Origin: Verrucomicrobiota bacterium
Lineage (GTDB): Bacteria; Verrucomicrobiota; Verrucomicrobiia; Opitutales; Opitutaceae
DNA: 34,720 nucleotides
Direction: 5' to 3'
NCBI GenBank assembly: GCA_018239845.1
Contig: JAFEGO010000081.1
Coordinates: 1-34,720, forward strand
This document shows, piece after piece, positions 25,701-34,019 of the stretch (its first letter is position 1; every line of letters begins with the position of its first letter). A program made the translations under genes and the position numbers. The notes beneath the pieces are model-generated. The model was not told the origin of the DNA. It ran no database searches and saw only the letters and a program-made list of their open reading frames with translations.

Positions 25701-25720
25701 TAGTTGACTACTTATCTAGT
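25701..25720. promoter_or_regulatory. Candidate TetR operator in the tetR promoter
   Basis: The plus strand reads TAGTTGACTACTTATCTAGT, 18 of 20 identical to the site before the RND operon. On the coding strand it lies between a TTGAAC -35-like box and a TATCAC -10-like box about 16 bp apart, so a bound repressor would block the promoter. It is the second half of the evidence that this TetR controls both itself and the pump. Confidence 0.78.
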
Positions 25721-25761
25721 TCAAGCGTTTTCTGCAGAAATCTTTACCGCTAACCCGCATC

Positions 25762-26055
25762 TCATTGCACCAGAGCCTGATACTCCGGGTGCCGTTGGAT
25801 GAAGACCGCCACGTAAGAGCAGGCCGGGACCACGGTGAGCCGCTCATTTCGCGCATAATCGAGGGCCGGACGTACGAGTTTCTCGGCGATGCCCCTCCCC
25901 CGCAGCTCGGGCGGGACGAAGGTGTGCGTCATGATCAGCCGCGTGCCATCGCGCTCGTACTCGACCACGGCGAGATGGCCGTCCACCTGCGCCTCGAACC
26001 GGTGCTCGGCAAGGTTGTGCGACACGACAATGGGGCTGGCGGGCTGGTCGCTCAT
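25762..26055 (-). CDS. Small GNAT-type N-acetyltransferase (YjdJ-like)
   Basis: This 97-residue protein consists of a compact single GNAT domain. LIMTHTFVPPELRGRGIAEKLVRPALDYAR contains the acetyl-CoA pyrophosphate loop (R-G-x-G-I-A pattern), and the end VVPACSYVAVFIQRHPEY matches the small bacterial and eukaryotic GNAT subgroup (CxY-V-x-x-F/Y-I). The acetyl acceptor is unknown for this subgroup. Its ATG overlaps the stop of the upstream carrier gene (ATGA at 26055-26052), so translation is probably coupled. No Shine-Dalgarno sequence is needed or seen. Confidence 0.88.
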   Translation of the reverse strand: MSDQPASPIVVSHNLAEHRFEAQVDGHLAVVEYERDGTRLIMTHTFVPPELRGRGIAEKLVRPALDYARNERLTVVPACSYVAVFIQRHPEYQALVQ

Positions 26056-27044
26056 GCGGTTGGTACGTTTTTATCGGATACTTCCCGGCCCCACCGTTGC
26101 GCGAGCACGCCGCAGATGACGAGCTGGAGCGGATGGTAGATCATGATGGGCAGCAGGATCAGGCCGATCCCGGGATGGCCGGCGAAGATCAGCTTCGCCA
26201 TGGGCACGCCCGAGGCGAGGGTCTTCTTGGAGCCGCAGAACATCGCGGCGATCCGGTCCTCACGCGAAAAATGCAGCGCCCGCGCCGCGCGGCCCATGAT
26301 CAGCATCACCGCGACAAAGAGAAAAAACGTCCCCGCGATCACGCCGCAGATCAGGCCCGGCCCGTGGCCGCTCCAGATGCCCTCCTTAAACGAGTCGCAA
26401 AACGACGTGTACACCAGCAGCAGGATCGTGGCGCGGTCGGCGAGGTTGATCGCGGGCTTGTGGCGCCCGGCCCACGCGCCGAGCCACGGCCGGCAGAGCT
26501 GCCCGACGACGAGCGGCAGCACGAGCCAGCAGGTGAGATCCCAGATGACCGGACCGATCGCCAGTGCATGCCCGCCCGCCCCGGACTTCAGCAGCAAGGC
26601 GATCCACAGCGGGGTGAGAAACACCCCGATCAGGCTCGAGAGCGTGGCATTGAACACCGCACCCGCGACGTTGCCCTTGGCCGCGGCGGTCATCGCCACG
26701 GAGGACGACACCGTCGATGGCAGCGCGCAGAGGTAGAAGAAGCCGAGCTTCAGGTCCGGCCCCATGCGGTCGCCGAGCAGCGCGATCACGCCGAGGCCAA
26801 TCAGCGGAAACAGCAGAAACGTGCTCGCCTGCACGAGCAGGTGCAGCGGCCAGCGGAGCGACCCGGCCTTCAGCGCGGCAAACGACAGCGCGAGACCGTG
26901 CAGGAAAAAGATCAGCGCGATACCGCCCTTCGTCAGCAGCTCCGGGTGCATCCAACCGCCCGCGGCGCCGGGCCCGGGGGCGAGCCAGGCGAGGACGGTC
27001 GCCAGCACCAAGCCGCAGAGGAACCAATCGAATTTCAACTTCAT
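26052..27044 (-). CDS. Bile acid:sodium symporter-like membrane carrier (SBF-like)
   Basis: This is a 330-residue protein with about ten hydrophobic helices. ALPSTVSSSVAMTAAAKGNVAGAVFNATLSSLIGVFLTPLW is the conserved crossover and ion-binding region of the SBF-like family, and FCGSKKTLASGVPMAKLIF is the second signature. Relatives transport organic anions with sodium, and the substrate is unknown here. I chose ATG 27044 (MKLKFDWF). An upstream ATG at 27077 would overlap the end of murJ. With 27044 the gap to murJ is 7 bp. The 3' end is coupled to the GNAT gene. The set murJ-carrier-GNAT is likely an operon. Confidence 0.9.
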   Translation of the reverse strand: MKLKFDWFLCGLVLATVLAWLAPGPGAAGGWMHPELLTKGGIALIFFLHGLALSFAALKAGSLRWPLHLLVQASTFLLFPLIGLGVIALLGDRMGPDLKLGFFYLCALPSTVSSSVAMTAAAKGNVAGAVFNATLSSLIGVFLTPLWIALLLKSGAGGHALAIGPVIWDLTCWLVLPLVVGQLCRPWLGAWAGRHKPAINLADRATILLLVYTSFCDSFKEGIWSGHGPGLICGVIAGTFFLFVAVMLIMGRAARALHFSREDRIAAMFCGSKKTLASGVPMAKLIFAGHPGIGLILLPIMIYHPLQLVICGVLAQRWGREVSDKNVPTA

Positions 27045-27051
27045 CGCGCGA

Positions 27052-28605
27052 TCACTTAGCGCGAGAGACCCTGCCACGCAACTTCGCGACGACGGCGATC
27101 AGTTCCTCCCGACCCTCAATCTTCAGCAGCCAGAGCGAGCCCGCATAGACGGCCACGCCGAGCGGGATCAGGAGCACCACGGCGAGCAAGGCGGCGCCGC
27201 GGTGACCGGCGAGCAGATGCCAGCCGCCCGCAACGACGAGCGCCATGGCGCCGGTGCCGAGAAGGATTTTCCCCAGGGTACGCCAGAGCTCACCGAAAGT
27301 CATGCCCGGCAGCGTGACGCCGAGCAAATGCTGCAGAGCGACGGTCTGCACGATGACGGCGACGGTGCTCGCGATGACGAGGCCGGCGGCGCCGAGGCTG
27401 TCCTTGAGCCACCAGCCGAGCGAGACGTTGATCACGAAGCTGAGCGTCGCGAGCTTCACCGGCGTCACGGTGTCCTTTACCGCGTAGAAGGCGCGGACCA
27501 TGAGGCTCGTCGCGGCGAAGAACGGCATGCCGATGGCGAACCACGCGACGATCGGCGCCATCAGCGCGGTGTCCTCCGCCGTGAATTTTCCACGCTGATA
27601 CAGCAGCTGCACGATCGGCGTGCTGAGGAGCGCGAGGCCGGCGGCGGCGGGGATGTTGAGCAACAGAATCAGCCGCAGGCCGCGGCGGTAGTCGGCCGCC
27701 ATGCCGGGGAAATTCTTCTCGGCCGCATGGCGCGCAAGCAGCGGGTACACGACAGTCGCGACCGCGATGGCAAAGACGCCGATGGGCAGCTCCATCAGGC
27801 GGTTGGAGTAGAAGAAGACCGAGGCCTCGCCCTCGTGCAGCGAGTAGGCGAAGAGCCGCGAGACGAAGGTGTTGATCTGGTAGATCGCGGTGCCGAAGAG
27901 CGCGGGCGCCATCAGCCGCGCGATCTCGCGCACGCGCTCGGAGCGCCCGAGGTCGAAGCGCGGCCGCCAGCCCTCGCGCATCAGCGCAATCGCCGGCACC
28001 GCCATCTGGAAAAATCCACCGACCAGCACGCCGCCGCAGAGCCACGCCGCGATCTGCCGGTCGCCCGCGGCCCACAGCCAGCCCGCGCCGGCGAGCGAGC
28101 CGATCATGCAGAGGTTGAGCCACACGGGCGAGATGGCGGACTCCCAGAATTTCCCCAGCACGTTGAGCGCGGCGCCAAACGCGGCCGCGAGGCAGACGAA
28201 GGCGAGATAGGGAAACAACACCGCGGTCAGGTCCGCCACGAGGTACCACTTGGCCTCATGGTGCGGCAGCCGCCGCGACTGGCTGAAGAGCGCCATGGCG
28301 ATGGCCGCCATGCCGCCCGTAATCACGAGCAGCCAGCTCGCGACCTGGCTCAGCAGCGCGAAGGCCCCTTCCCTGCCCCGGTCCTTCAGCTCGTGTTGGA
28401 GCGTCGGGACAAAGGCGGCGGTCAGCGCGCCCTCGCCGAGCAGACGGCGGAAAAGATTCGGCAGGTTGAAGGCGGTGACAAACGCGTCGTTGATCCCGCT
28501 GGCGCCGAGGATGCCGAGCGCGAGCGTGTCGCGCAGCAGCCCGAGCACGCGCGAGACGCTCGTCAGAAAGGAAACGACCCCGATGCTTTTCAGTTTATTG
28601 GACAC
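27052..28605 (-). CDS. murJ: Lipid II flippase MurJ (MviN)
   Basis: This is a 517-residue protein with about 14 transmembrane helices of the MOP superfamily. The N-terminal GVVSFLTSVSRVLGLLRDTLALGILGASGINDAF contains the conserved arginines of helix 1-2, and NLPNLFRRLLGEGALTAAFVP is the MurJ signature (RRLxGEGAxxxAFVP). It flips lipid II across the inner membrane for peptidoglycan synthesis. Start GTG 28605 (GTG TCC AAT AAA). Upstream is a 123-bp gap with a long imperfect palindrome, and downstream 7 bp lead to the carrier gene. Confidence 0.96.
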   Translation of the reverse strand: MSNKLKSIGVVSFLTSVSRVLGLLRDTLALGILGASGINDAFVTAFNLPNLFRRLLGEGALTAAFVPTLQHELKDRGREGAFALLSQVASWLLVITGGMAAIAMALFSQSRRLPHHEAKWYLVADLTAVLFPYLAFVCLAAAFGAALNVLGKFWESAISPVWLNLCMIGSLAGAGWLWAAGDRQIAAWLCGGVLVGGFFQMAVPAIALMREGWRPRFDLGRSERVREIARLMAPALFGTAIYQINTFVSRLFAYSLHEGEASVFFYSNRLMELPIGVFAIAVATVVYPLLARHAAEKNFPGMAADYRRGLRLILLLNIPAAAGLALLSTPIVQLLYQRGKFTAEDTALMAPIVAWFAIGMPFFAATSLMVRAFYAVKDTVTPVKLATLSFVINVSLGWWLKDSLGAAGLVIASTVAVIVQTVALQHLLGVTLPGMTFGELWRTLGKILLGTGAMALVVAGGWHLLAGHRGAALLAVVLLIPLGVAVYAGSLWLLKIEGREELIAVVAKLRGRVSRAK

Positions 28606-28618
28606 GGAAGAAGGTGAC

Positions 28619-28705
28619 GTAGCCGCGCTTGAGCCGGAGGCGAAAGCGTGGCCCGTAGGAGCGGCGGAATCGCACCACGTTGTCGCTGCGCTCCAACGCG
28701 GCTAC
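28619..28705. repeat. Long imperfect palindrome with REP-like core
   Basis: The outer arms GTAGCCGCGCTTGAGC (28619-28634) and its partner at 28690-28705 pair at 14 of 16 positions. Inner arms GCGAAAGCGTGG (28640-28651) and CCACGTTGTCGC (28675-28686) pair at 10 of 12. The centre contains GTAGGAGCGG at 28655-28664, the same 10 bases that start the REP-like hairpin at 12473-12482. The element fills most of the gap between murJ and the upstream minus-strand gene. It does not end in a T-tract. Confidence 0.65.
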
Positions 28706-28728
28706 TTCCTGAGCGCGCACGCAAAAAC

Positions 28729-29394
28729 TCACGGCATCGTCAGCCGCAGCGTCGAGCCATCGACCGTGACGTCGGAGAGCTGGTGCCAGGCGGCGACGGC
28801 GCCCTCGGGCAGCGCCTTGGCCTCCATGATCTTCTTCATGAAGTAGCCCTCGGCGACCGGCAGGCGGTCCACCGGGCAGGAACCGACGTACACAGTGTTG
28901 GGCGAGAAAACGAAGACGTCGCCGCTGCGGGTGAAGGTGCCGCGCGCCTGCACAATCAAGTTGGCGTCGAGCCCGACGACCGCGACGCGCACCGGCACGG
29001 CGATCTGCAGCTCGCCCTGACGCACGCGGAAATTGGGCGTGCCGTACGAAAGCGCGCCGGACGGAGCCGCCGCGGGTGCGGCGGGATCCTTGCCCGGGGC
29101 CGCGGGCGCAGGGCCGACGAGGGCGTTGAGCTCCTCCTCGGTGACGGCGACGGATTTGCCCGAGGCGAAGAGATTCTGCTTCGTCACGGCCTGACGCGCG
29201 AGCGACGAGTCGGTCTTGCCCTCGAGGTAGTACACGGTGCCGGCGACGGGCTCCTTGGGGAGCTCCTTCGCCTTCACGACGGGTTTGAGGACAAGGGAGG
29301 CGGCGGCGAGCACGACGCCCAGCACCACGCTGAGCACCGCGCCGAGGATGACCTCTGTCCAACTGGGGCCGTGGGATTCGATCGCTTTGCTCAT
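28729..29394 (-). CDS. Membrane-anchored protein of unknown function
   Basis: I do not recognise the family. The 221-residue protein has a short N-terminus, one strongly hydrophobic helix near residues 14-38 (EVILGAVLSVVLGVVLAAASLVL), and a region that may be extracytoplasmic. A stretch of Pro/Ala between about 114 and 130 separates two parts. The C-terminal part is rich in beta-strand-like sequence (GELQIAVPVRVAVVGLDANLIVQARGTF) and ends VTVDGSTLRLTMP, suggesting a small beta-fold. It lies between the FmdB gene (22 bp upstream) and murJ. Start ATG 29394 follows AAAAAATCCC. Confidence 0.78.
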   Translation of the reverse strand: MSKAIESHGPSWTEVILGAVLSVVLGVVLAAASLVLKPVVKAKELPKEPVAGTVYYLEGKTDSSLARQAVTKQNLFASGKSVAVTEEELNALVGPAPAAPGKDPAAPAAAPSGALSYGTPNFRVRQGELQIAVPVRVAVVGLDANLIVQARGTFTRSGDVFVFSPNTVYVGSCPVDRLPVAEGYFMKKIMEAKALPEGAVAAWHQLSDVTVDGSTLRLTMP

Positions 29395-29416
29395 GGGATT
29401 TTTTTGGGGCTGGAAA

Positions 29417-29671
29417 TTACTTGGCCGCGGCGGCGGGCTTGGCCTCGGTCTTGGCGGGCGCGGCTTTCTCGCCGGCCGGGGGCGTCTTCTTCTTGTAGTC
29501 GGTGTTGTAGAAACCAGTGCCCTTGAAAATCAGTCCGGCTCCGCCGCCGATGAGGCGCTTCACGCCCGTTTTATTGCACTTCGGGCATTTTTTGAGCGGC
29601 TCGTCGCGCATCGACTGGAACTGCTCGAATTCATAACCGCACTTGGGACAGGCGTACTCGTAGGTAGGCAT
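29417..29671 (-). CDS. FmdB-family zinc ribbon protein
   Basis: This 84-residue protein begins MPTYEYACPKCGYEFEQFQ, the invariant FmdB/CxxC_CXXC_SSSS start. The zinc ligands are the pairs CPKC near residues 8-11 and CPKC near 30-33. IGGGAGLIFKGTGFYNTDY is the conserved segment after the ribbon, and the tail is Lys/Ala/Pro-rich. The family is a putative regulatory or assembly zinc ribbon of uncertain role, originally linked to formamidase genes. The frame is open far upstream through the antisense of ispA, but homology and the ATG at 29671 define the start. Leader CGTCCTTATCC, with no Shine-Dalgarno sequence. Confidence 0.93.
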   Translation of the reverse strand: MPTYEYACPKCGYEFEQFQSMRDEPLKKCPKCNKTGVKRLIGGGAGLIFKGTGFYNTDYKKKTPPAGEKAAPAKTEAKPAAAAK

Positions 29672-29764
29672 GGATAAGGACGCCAAGGTTATGGGAGGGC
29701 GACCGCGGCTTGGCGAGTTTTTCGTAGCGCCGGCCGGCCGGAAGGCTATGGGTTGGAGGGACCG

Positions 29765-30649
29765 ATGGATTTCGCCGCCGAAATGAAACGCCACGTCGCC
29801 CGCGTCGAACGCGGCCTCGACCTGCACCTCCCGCCCGCCGGGACCCGCCCCGCGCGCCTGCACACCGCGATGCGCTACAGCCTCGAGGCCGGCGGCAAGC
29901 GCCTGCGCCCCGTCCTCGTGCTGGCGACGGCGGAGCGCTTCGGTGTCCGCGACGACTCCGCCCTGCCCGCCGCGGTGGCCATCGAGTGCCTGCACACCTA
30001 CTCGCTGATCCACGACGACCTGCCGTGCATGGACAACGACGACCTGCGCCGCGGCCGACCCACGGCGCACAAGCAGTTCGACGAAGCCACCGCCCTCCTC
30101 GCCGGCGACGCGCTGCTCACCCACGCCTTCGGCCTGATGGCGGAAAGCTACGCCGCCTCCCCTGCCCTCGCCCACGCCCTGATCCGCGAGCTCGCCGACG
30201 CCGCCGGCAGCCGCCGCCTGATTGGCGGGCAGATGGAAGACCTCCTCGCGGAAAAGAAAGCCGATGCCAGCCCCGAGGAGCTGGAGTTCATCCATCTCAA
30301 CAAAACCGCCGCGATGATCGAAGCGGCGCTGGTGATGGGCGGCCTCGCTGGCGGCGCCACCGATAAAAACCTCGCAACCTTGCGCCGCGCCGGACGCCAC
30401 CTCGGCCTCGCCTTCCAGATCATCGACGACATCCTCGATGCGACGGCCGACACGGCGACCCTCGGCAAAACCGCAGGCAAGGACGCCAAGGCCGACAAGA
30501 CCACCTTCGTGAAACTGCACGGCCTGGAAAAATCGCGCGCCCTCGCCGCAAACCACACCACGCAGACCCTCACCGCCCTGCGCGAATTGCCAGGCGACAA
30601 CACCTTCCTCACCGCGCTCGTGGAATCGATGGCGCAGCGGGTGAACTGA
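29765..30649 (+). CDS. ispA: Polyprenyl synthetase, farnesyl/geranyl diphosphate synthase type
   Basis: This 294-residue enzyme condenses isopentenyl diphosphate with allylic diphosphates. The first aspartate-rich motif DDLPCMD is at residues 84-90 and the second DDILD at 221-225. GGKRLRPVLV (43-52) binds diphosphate. Tyr79, five residues before the first motif, and the two-residue insertion in it match bacterial farnesyl diphosphate synthases, so C15 product is likely, though geranylgeranyl cannot be excluded. The start is ATG 29765, with GGAGGG at 29755-29760, one of the few convincing Shine-Dalgarno sites in the window. A TTG at 29753 lies in front of that Shine-Dalgarno sequence and is less likely. 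Confidence 0.93.
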   Translation: MDFAAEMKRHVARVERGLDLHLPPAGTRPARLHTAMRYSLEAGGKRLRPVLVLATAERFGVRDDSALPAAVAIECLHTYSLIHDDLPCMDNDDLRRGRPTAHKQFDEATALLAGDALLTHAFGLMAESYAASPALAHALIRELADAAGSRRLIGGQMEDLLAEKKADASPEELEFIHLNKTAAMIEAALVMGGLAGGATDKNLATLRRAGRHLGLAFQIIDDILDATADTATLGKTAGKDAKADKTTFVKLHGLEKSRALAANHTTQTLTALRELPGDNTFLTALVESMAQRVN

Positions 30650-30809
30650 CCGTCGATCAGACTCACGGATGTCCGCCCGGGGAATTCCCCCATGGCCGTT
30701 CCGTAGAACAAATCCCCTTGCCGCGCTACGGGGACTTGCCTTCGCGCCGGGACGTAGGTTTTTTGTGAATGCGCTGGCTCCATGATTGTGGCGGCCGGCT
30801 GATTATCCC
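30650..30809 (+). promoter_or_regulatory. Upstream region of the first NHL-repeat gene
   Basis: This 160-bp gap holds several structured sites. GGGGAATTCCCC (30679-30690) is a perfect 12-bp palindrome. CGTTC-CGTA-GAACA (30697-30710) matches the TGTTC-N4-GAACA motif I recall for Verrucomicrobia LexA with one mismatch, and may be chance. A 37-bp element at 30736-30772 is shared with the second NHL gene. The start codon is preceded by GATTATCCC. No -35/-10 pair can be assigned with confidence. Confidence 0.45.
30736..30772 (+). promoter_or_regulatory. Conserved 37-bp element upstream of NHL gene 1
   Basis: The pattern TTGCC-N-TCGC-N6-ACGTA-N2-TTTT-N-TGTGAATGC occurs here and at 34072-34108, with 28 of 37 identical positions. 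It ends 37 bp before the ATG here and 31 bp before the ATG in the second copy. It may be a shared promoter or 5'-leader element, or a remnant of the tandem duplication that gave the two genes. Confidence 0.65.
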
Positions 30810-33800
30810 ATGACCCTCCGTTGTCTTATTGTATGCCTTGGCTTGGTGTCGGCCTGCTGCGCGACGCTGCAAGGTCAGACGAACTATACGCCCTATCATT
30901 TTGAGCTGCTCGCGACCGATGGCACCTTCGGTACGGCGGATGGCGTGGGTTCAAACGCACGATTCTACCAGCCGATGGGTGTGGCCATCGATGCCCAAGG
31001 CAACCTGATCATCGCCGACACCTCCAACCACGCCATTCGCAAGGTCACCCCGGACGGCCGCGTGACCACCCTGGCCGGCCTGCCGGGTCACTTCGGCAAC
31101 AAGGATGGCCAGGGGCAGACGGCCCGGTTCAACAAGCCCAAGGGGGTCGCCATCGACCGCGTGGGAAATATCGTGGTCGCGGACACCGGCAACCTCACGG
31201 TTCGCCGGATCTCCCCGCAAGGGGTGGTCACCACCATCGCCGGCCCCGGGGTGGTCCCCAATTTCGTGGGACCCACGGCCGTCGCCGTGGATCGCTCCGG
31301 CAATATTTATGTGGCCGATTCCCTAGTCGCGCAGGCCCTGCCTCCCTCAGGAATCCATTACTACACGACCATCCGCAAAATCACGCCCGATGGGGTTGTG
31401 ACCACGATTGCCGGTCGGGTCGGTCTCGTGGGTCCCGGAATACCCCCGCCAGTGGTTACGCCCAAGGACCTCCTGCTGAGTTATGTGAGCAGTCTCAGCC
31501 TCGATGCCGCGGGCAACCTGTACCTCGCCGACGGAGGAGAGCTCGGCGGTGTCAGCACGGTCATAAAGACCACCCCCGCCGGCGCAGTCACAACCATCGC
31601 GGCCACGCACTCGGCCACCGGTACCATTGAGCTCGGCGAGATGTATGGGCTGGCGGTGGATGCCAGCGGCAATGTTTTCCTCTCTGATCGCTTATATCAC
31701 GTCATCCGCAAAATCGCACCCGATGGCACCATGACCACGGTCGCCGGCGGCAGCGGCGTGCGTGGCAATGTTGACGGGGCCGCCGCCGATGCCCGGTTTT
31801 ACACCCCGGGTGGACTGGCGCTCGATGGCCAGGGCACGCTCTTCCTCACCGACATAAACAACAACACCGTCCGCCAGATCTCCGCCAATGGCACTGTCAC
31901 GACCTTGGCCGGCCATGCCAGCGACAGCACAGTGCTCGAACAGTTTCTCGCCAACAGCTCCCACCTGGCCATCGACGCCCAAGGGAGTTTGTTTACCGCT
32001 ACCTCCACCTTGATCCTGCGGCTGACCGCGGATGGCACGCTCACGACCCTGGCCGGTGCCGCCGACCAGAAGGGGTCCGCCGACGGCCCGGGGGCGGACG
32101 CCCGGTTTACCAACATCCAGAATCTCACCGTCGGCCCGGACGGCACGCTCTACGTGATCGATGCGAGTGCCGGGATCATAGACGGCACGTTCTACGCGTA
32201 CGGCGCGAATGCCATCCGCAAAATCACCAGCCAAGGCGTGGTGACCACGCTGGCCGGCGATCCCGCCCCCACCGGCGGCCTTGGTGCCCCGAGCAATACC
32301 GGGCGCTTCATCTTTCCCCGCGATCTCGCGGTCGCCGCCGATGGCAGCGTCTATGTCGCCGACATGGGAAAAAGTGTCATCCACAAGGTGACGCCGGATG
32401 GGACCGTGACGACGCTGGCCGGAGCGGCCAACTTGGCGGGCGACAGCGGCGGCACGGGTTCGGCGGCACTCATCTGGGCTCCCTACGCAATCGCCTGCGA
32501 CCGTCTCACCGGGAATCTCCTTGTGCTGGATGACATGTACCGGCTCGTATCCCTGGCCTCCCTCGGCGGGACCGTCTTACAGCGGGATAGCATGTACCGG
32601 CGCAAAATCACGCCTGACGGGACCGTGACCACGCTCGCTCCCACCACCATTGACAATAGTAATATATCAGTGGATACAGACGGCAACGCCCTGCTCATCT
32701 CCAGTACCACGCGGGTCGATCCAGCCCGCCCGAGCTCCGGCTTCTCCGCCACCCTGATCAACCGGATCACACCGTCCGAGGTCAGCACCATTGTGGGCGG
32801 CAGCCTCGACGATTACGGCCTGGCCGGCGGCACAGGCGCCGCAGCACTCTTCCCCAACACCCTGGACACCGTGGTCGCCGCCCCGGATGGGCGGATTTTT
32901 GCCCGCGTAGGCCGCTACCTTTATGTCGGCACCCCCAACCTCGCGCCGGTCGCCCGCAGCCTGATTTCCACCGCCGCCACCCCCAACAATCAGAACGTGA
33001 CTTTGACGCTCCCGGCGGATGATCCCGATGGCGATCCGCTCACCTACACGATCACCGATACTCTCGGCGGCACCGCCACGGTCTCCGGCAACCAAGCCCT
33101 GTTCACCCCGACCCCAGGATTCACCGGGACCGGTTACGTCCACTTCACGGCCAGCGACGGCTACGCGACTTCCGGGACGGGCTCGGTCGGGTTCACCATT
33201 GCCGCGCCAGTCACCCTGCTGTCCAACATCTCGACCCGCGGCCGCGTCGGCGCGGGTGACAACGTGCTGATCGCCGGCTTCGTGGTCAACGGCGCGGCCG
33301 ATACGCCCAAGACCGTGCTGGTGCGCGCCGCCGGTCCGGCGCTCGCCGGACAGGGCGTGGGCCAACCACTCAGCCGCCCCGTCATCACGCTCCTGCAAGG
33401 CAACACAGTGATCGGCACCAACCAAGGCTGGGGGACCGCGGGCAACACCGCGGACATCGCCGCGACCGGCACGGCCGTCAGCGCCTTTGCCTTCTCCGCC
33501 GGCAGCAACGACTCCGCGCTACTGACCCAGATCCTGCCCGGCGCTTACACCGCCATGATCTCCGGGGTCGGAGGCGACGGCGTCGCACTCGCGGAGGTCT
33601 ATGATGCCGAGCCCGCCAATCCCGCCCAGCACCCGGTCAACATCTCCACCCGCGGCTACGTCGGCACCGGCGAAAACATCCTGATCGCCGGCTTCATCGT
33701 GAAGGGCACGAGCCCGCAGAAGTTTTTGATCCGCGCGGTCGGCCCCGGCCTCGCGCCCTTCTTCAGGCCGGGCCAGAGCCTGGCCGATCCGCAAATCGAC

Positions 33801-34019
33801 CTCTATGCGGGCCCGACGGTGACCAACCACATCACCGGCTGGACCAACGATGCCGACATGCAGACCGCCGTCGTGCAGACGGGCGCGTTCCCGCTGACGG
33901 CCGGCAACGCCGATGCCGCGGCCATTGTGACGCTCGCCCCCGGCAGCTACACCGCGATGGTCAGCAGCCGCAGCGGCGGATCGGGCATCGCCCTCGTCGA
34001 AGTGTATCAACTGCCCTGA
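30810..34019 (+). CDS. Secreted NHL-repeat beta-propeller protein with Ig-like and NISTRG C-terminal repeats
   Basis: This is a 1069-residue exported protein. I chose ATG 30810 (MTLRCLIVCLGLVSACCATLQGQ) over an upstream TTG because it begins a signal peptide. A lipobox-like VSAC is present, so lipidation is possible. Residues ~25-700 hold about eleven or twelve NHL repeats with the pattern A-x-D-x-x-G-N-x-x-x-A-D then R-K-I-T-P-x-G-x-V-T-T-L-A-G, enough for two six-bladed propellers. A cadherin/Ig-like domain (about 710-795) with DPDGDPLTYTI follows. Two C-terminal repeats begin NISTRGRVGAGDNVLIAGF (~805) and NISTRGYVGTGENILIAGF (~943). These repeats are common in secreted verrucomicrobial proteins and of unknown function. 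A binding or surface role is inferred. No catalytic site was found. Confidence 0.9.
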   Translation: MTLRCLIVCLGLVSACCATLQGQTNYTPYHFELLATDGTFGTADGVGSNARFYQPMGVAIDAQGNLIIADTSNHAIRKVTPDGRVTTLAGLPGHFGNKDGQGQTARFNKPKGVAIDRVGNIVVADTGNLTVRRISPQGVVTTIAGPGVVPNFVGPTAVAVDRSGNIYVADSLVAQALPPSGIHYYTTIRKITPDGVVTTIAGRVGLVGPGIPPPVVTPKDLLLSYVSSLSLDAAGNLYLADGGELGGVSTVIKTTPAGAVTTIAATHSATGTIELGEMYGLAVDASGNVFLSDRLYHVIRKIAPDGTMTTVAGGSGVRGNVDGAAADARFYTPGGLALDGQGTLFLTDINNNTVRQISANGTVTTLAGHASDSTVLEQFLANSSHLAIDAQGSLFTATSTLILRLTADGTLTTLAGAADQKGSADGPGADARFTNIQNLTVGPDGTLYVIDASAGIIDGTFYAYGANAIRKITSQGVVTTLAGDPAPTGGLGAPSNTGRFIFPRDLAVAADGSVYVADMGKSVIHKVTPDGTVTTLAGAANLAGDSGGTGSAALIWAPYAIACDRLTGNLLVLDDMYRLVSLASLGGTVLQRDSMYRRKITPDGTVTTLAPTTIDNSNISVDTDGNALLISSTTRVDPARPSSGFSATLINRITPSEVSTIVGGSLDDYGLAGGTGAAALFPNTLDTVVAAPDGRIFARVGRYLYVGTPNLAPVARSLISTAATPNNQNVTLTLPADDPDGDPLTYTITDTLGGTATVSGNQALFTPTPGFTGTGYVHFTASDGYATSGTGSVGFTIAAPVTLLSNISTRGRVGAGDNVLIAGFVVNGAADTPKTVLVRAAGPALAGQGVGQPLSRPVITLLQGNTVIGTNQGWGTAGNTADIAATGTAVSAFAFSAGSNDSALLTQILPGAYTAMISGVGGDGVALAEVYDAEPANPAQHPVNISTRGYVGTGENILIAGFIVKGTSPQKFLIRAVGPGLAPFFRPGQSLADPQIDLYAGPTVTNHITGWTNDADMQTAVVQTGAFPLTAGNADAAAIVTLAPGSYTAMVSSRSGGSGIALVEVYQLP

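Noticed and set aside
26764..28617. 617-residue plus-strand frame opposite murJ
   Set aside because: MurJ is unambiguous. The antisense product is Arg/His/Gln/Glu-rich shadow sequence.
29672..30556. N-terminal extension of the FmdB frame
   Set aside because: It is the antisense of ispA. The invariant MPTYEYxC start of FmdB proteins fixes the real start.
30679..30690. GGGGAATTCCCC as a possible sigma-54 or specific regulator site
   Set aside because: It does not fit the GG-N10-GC spacing of sigma-54 promoters, and no regulator can be assigned. It is recorded only as a palindrome in the upstream region.
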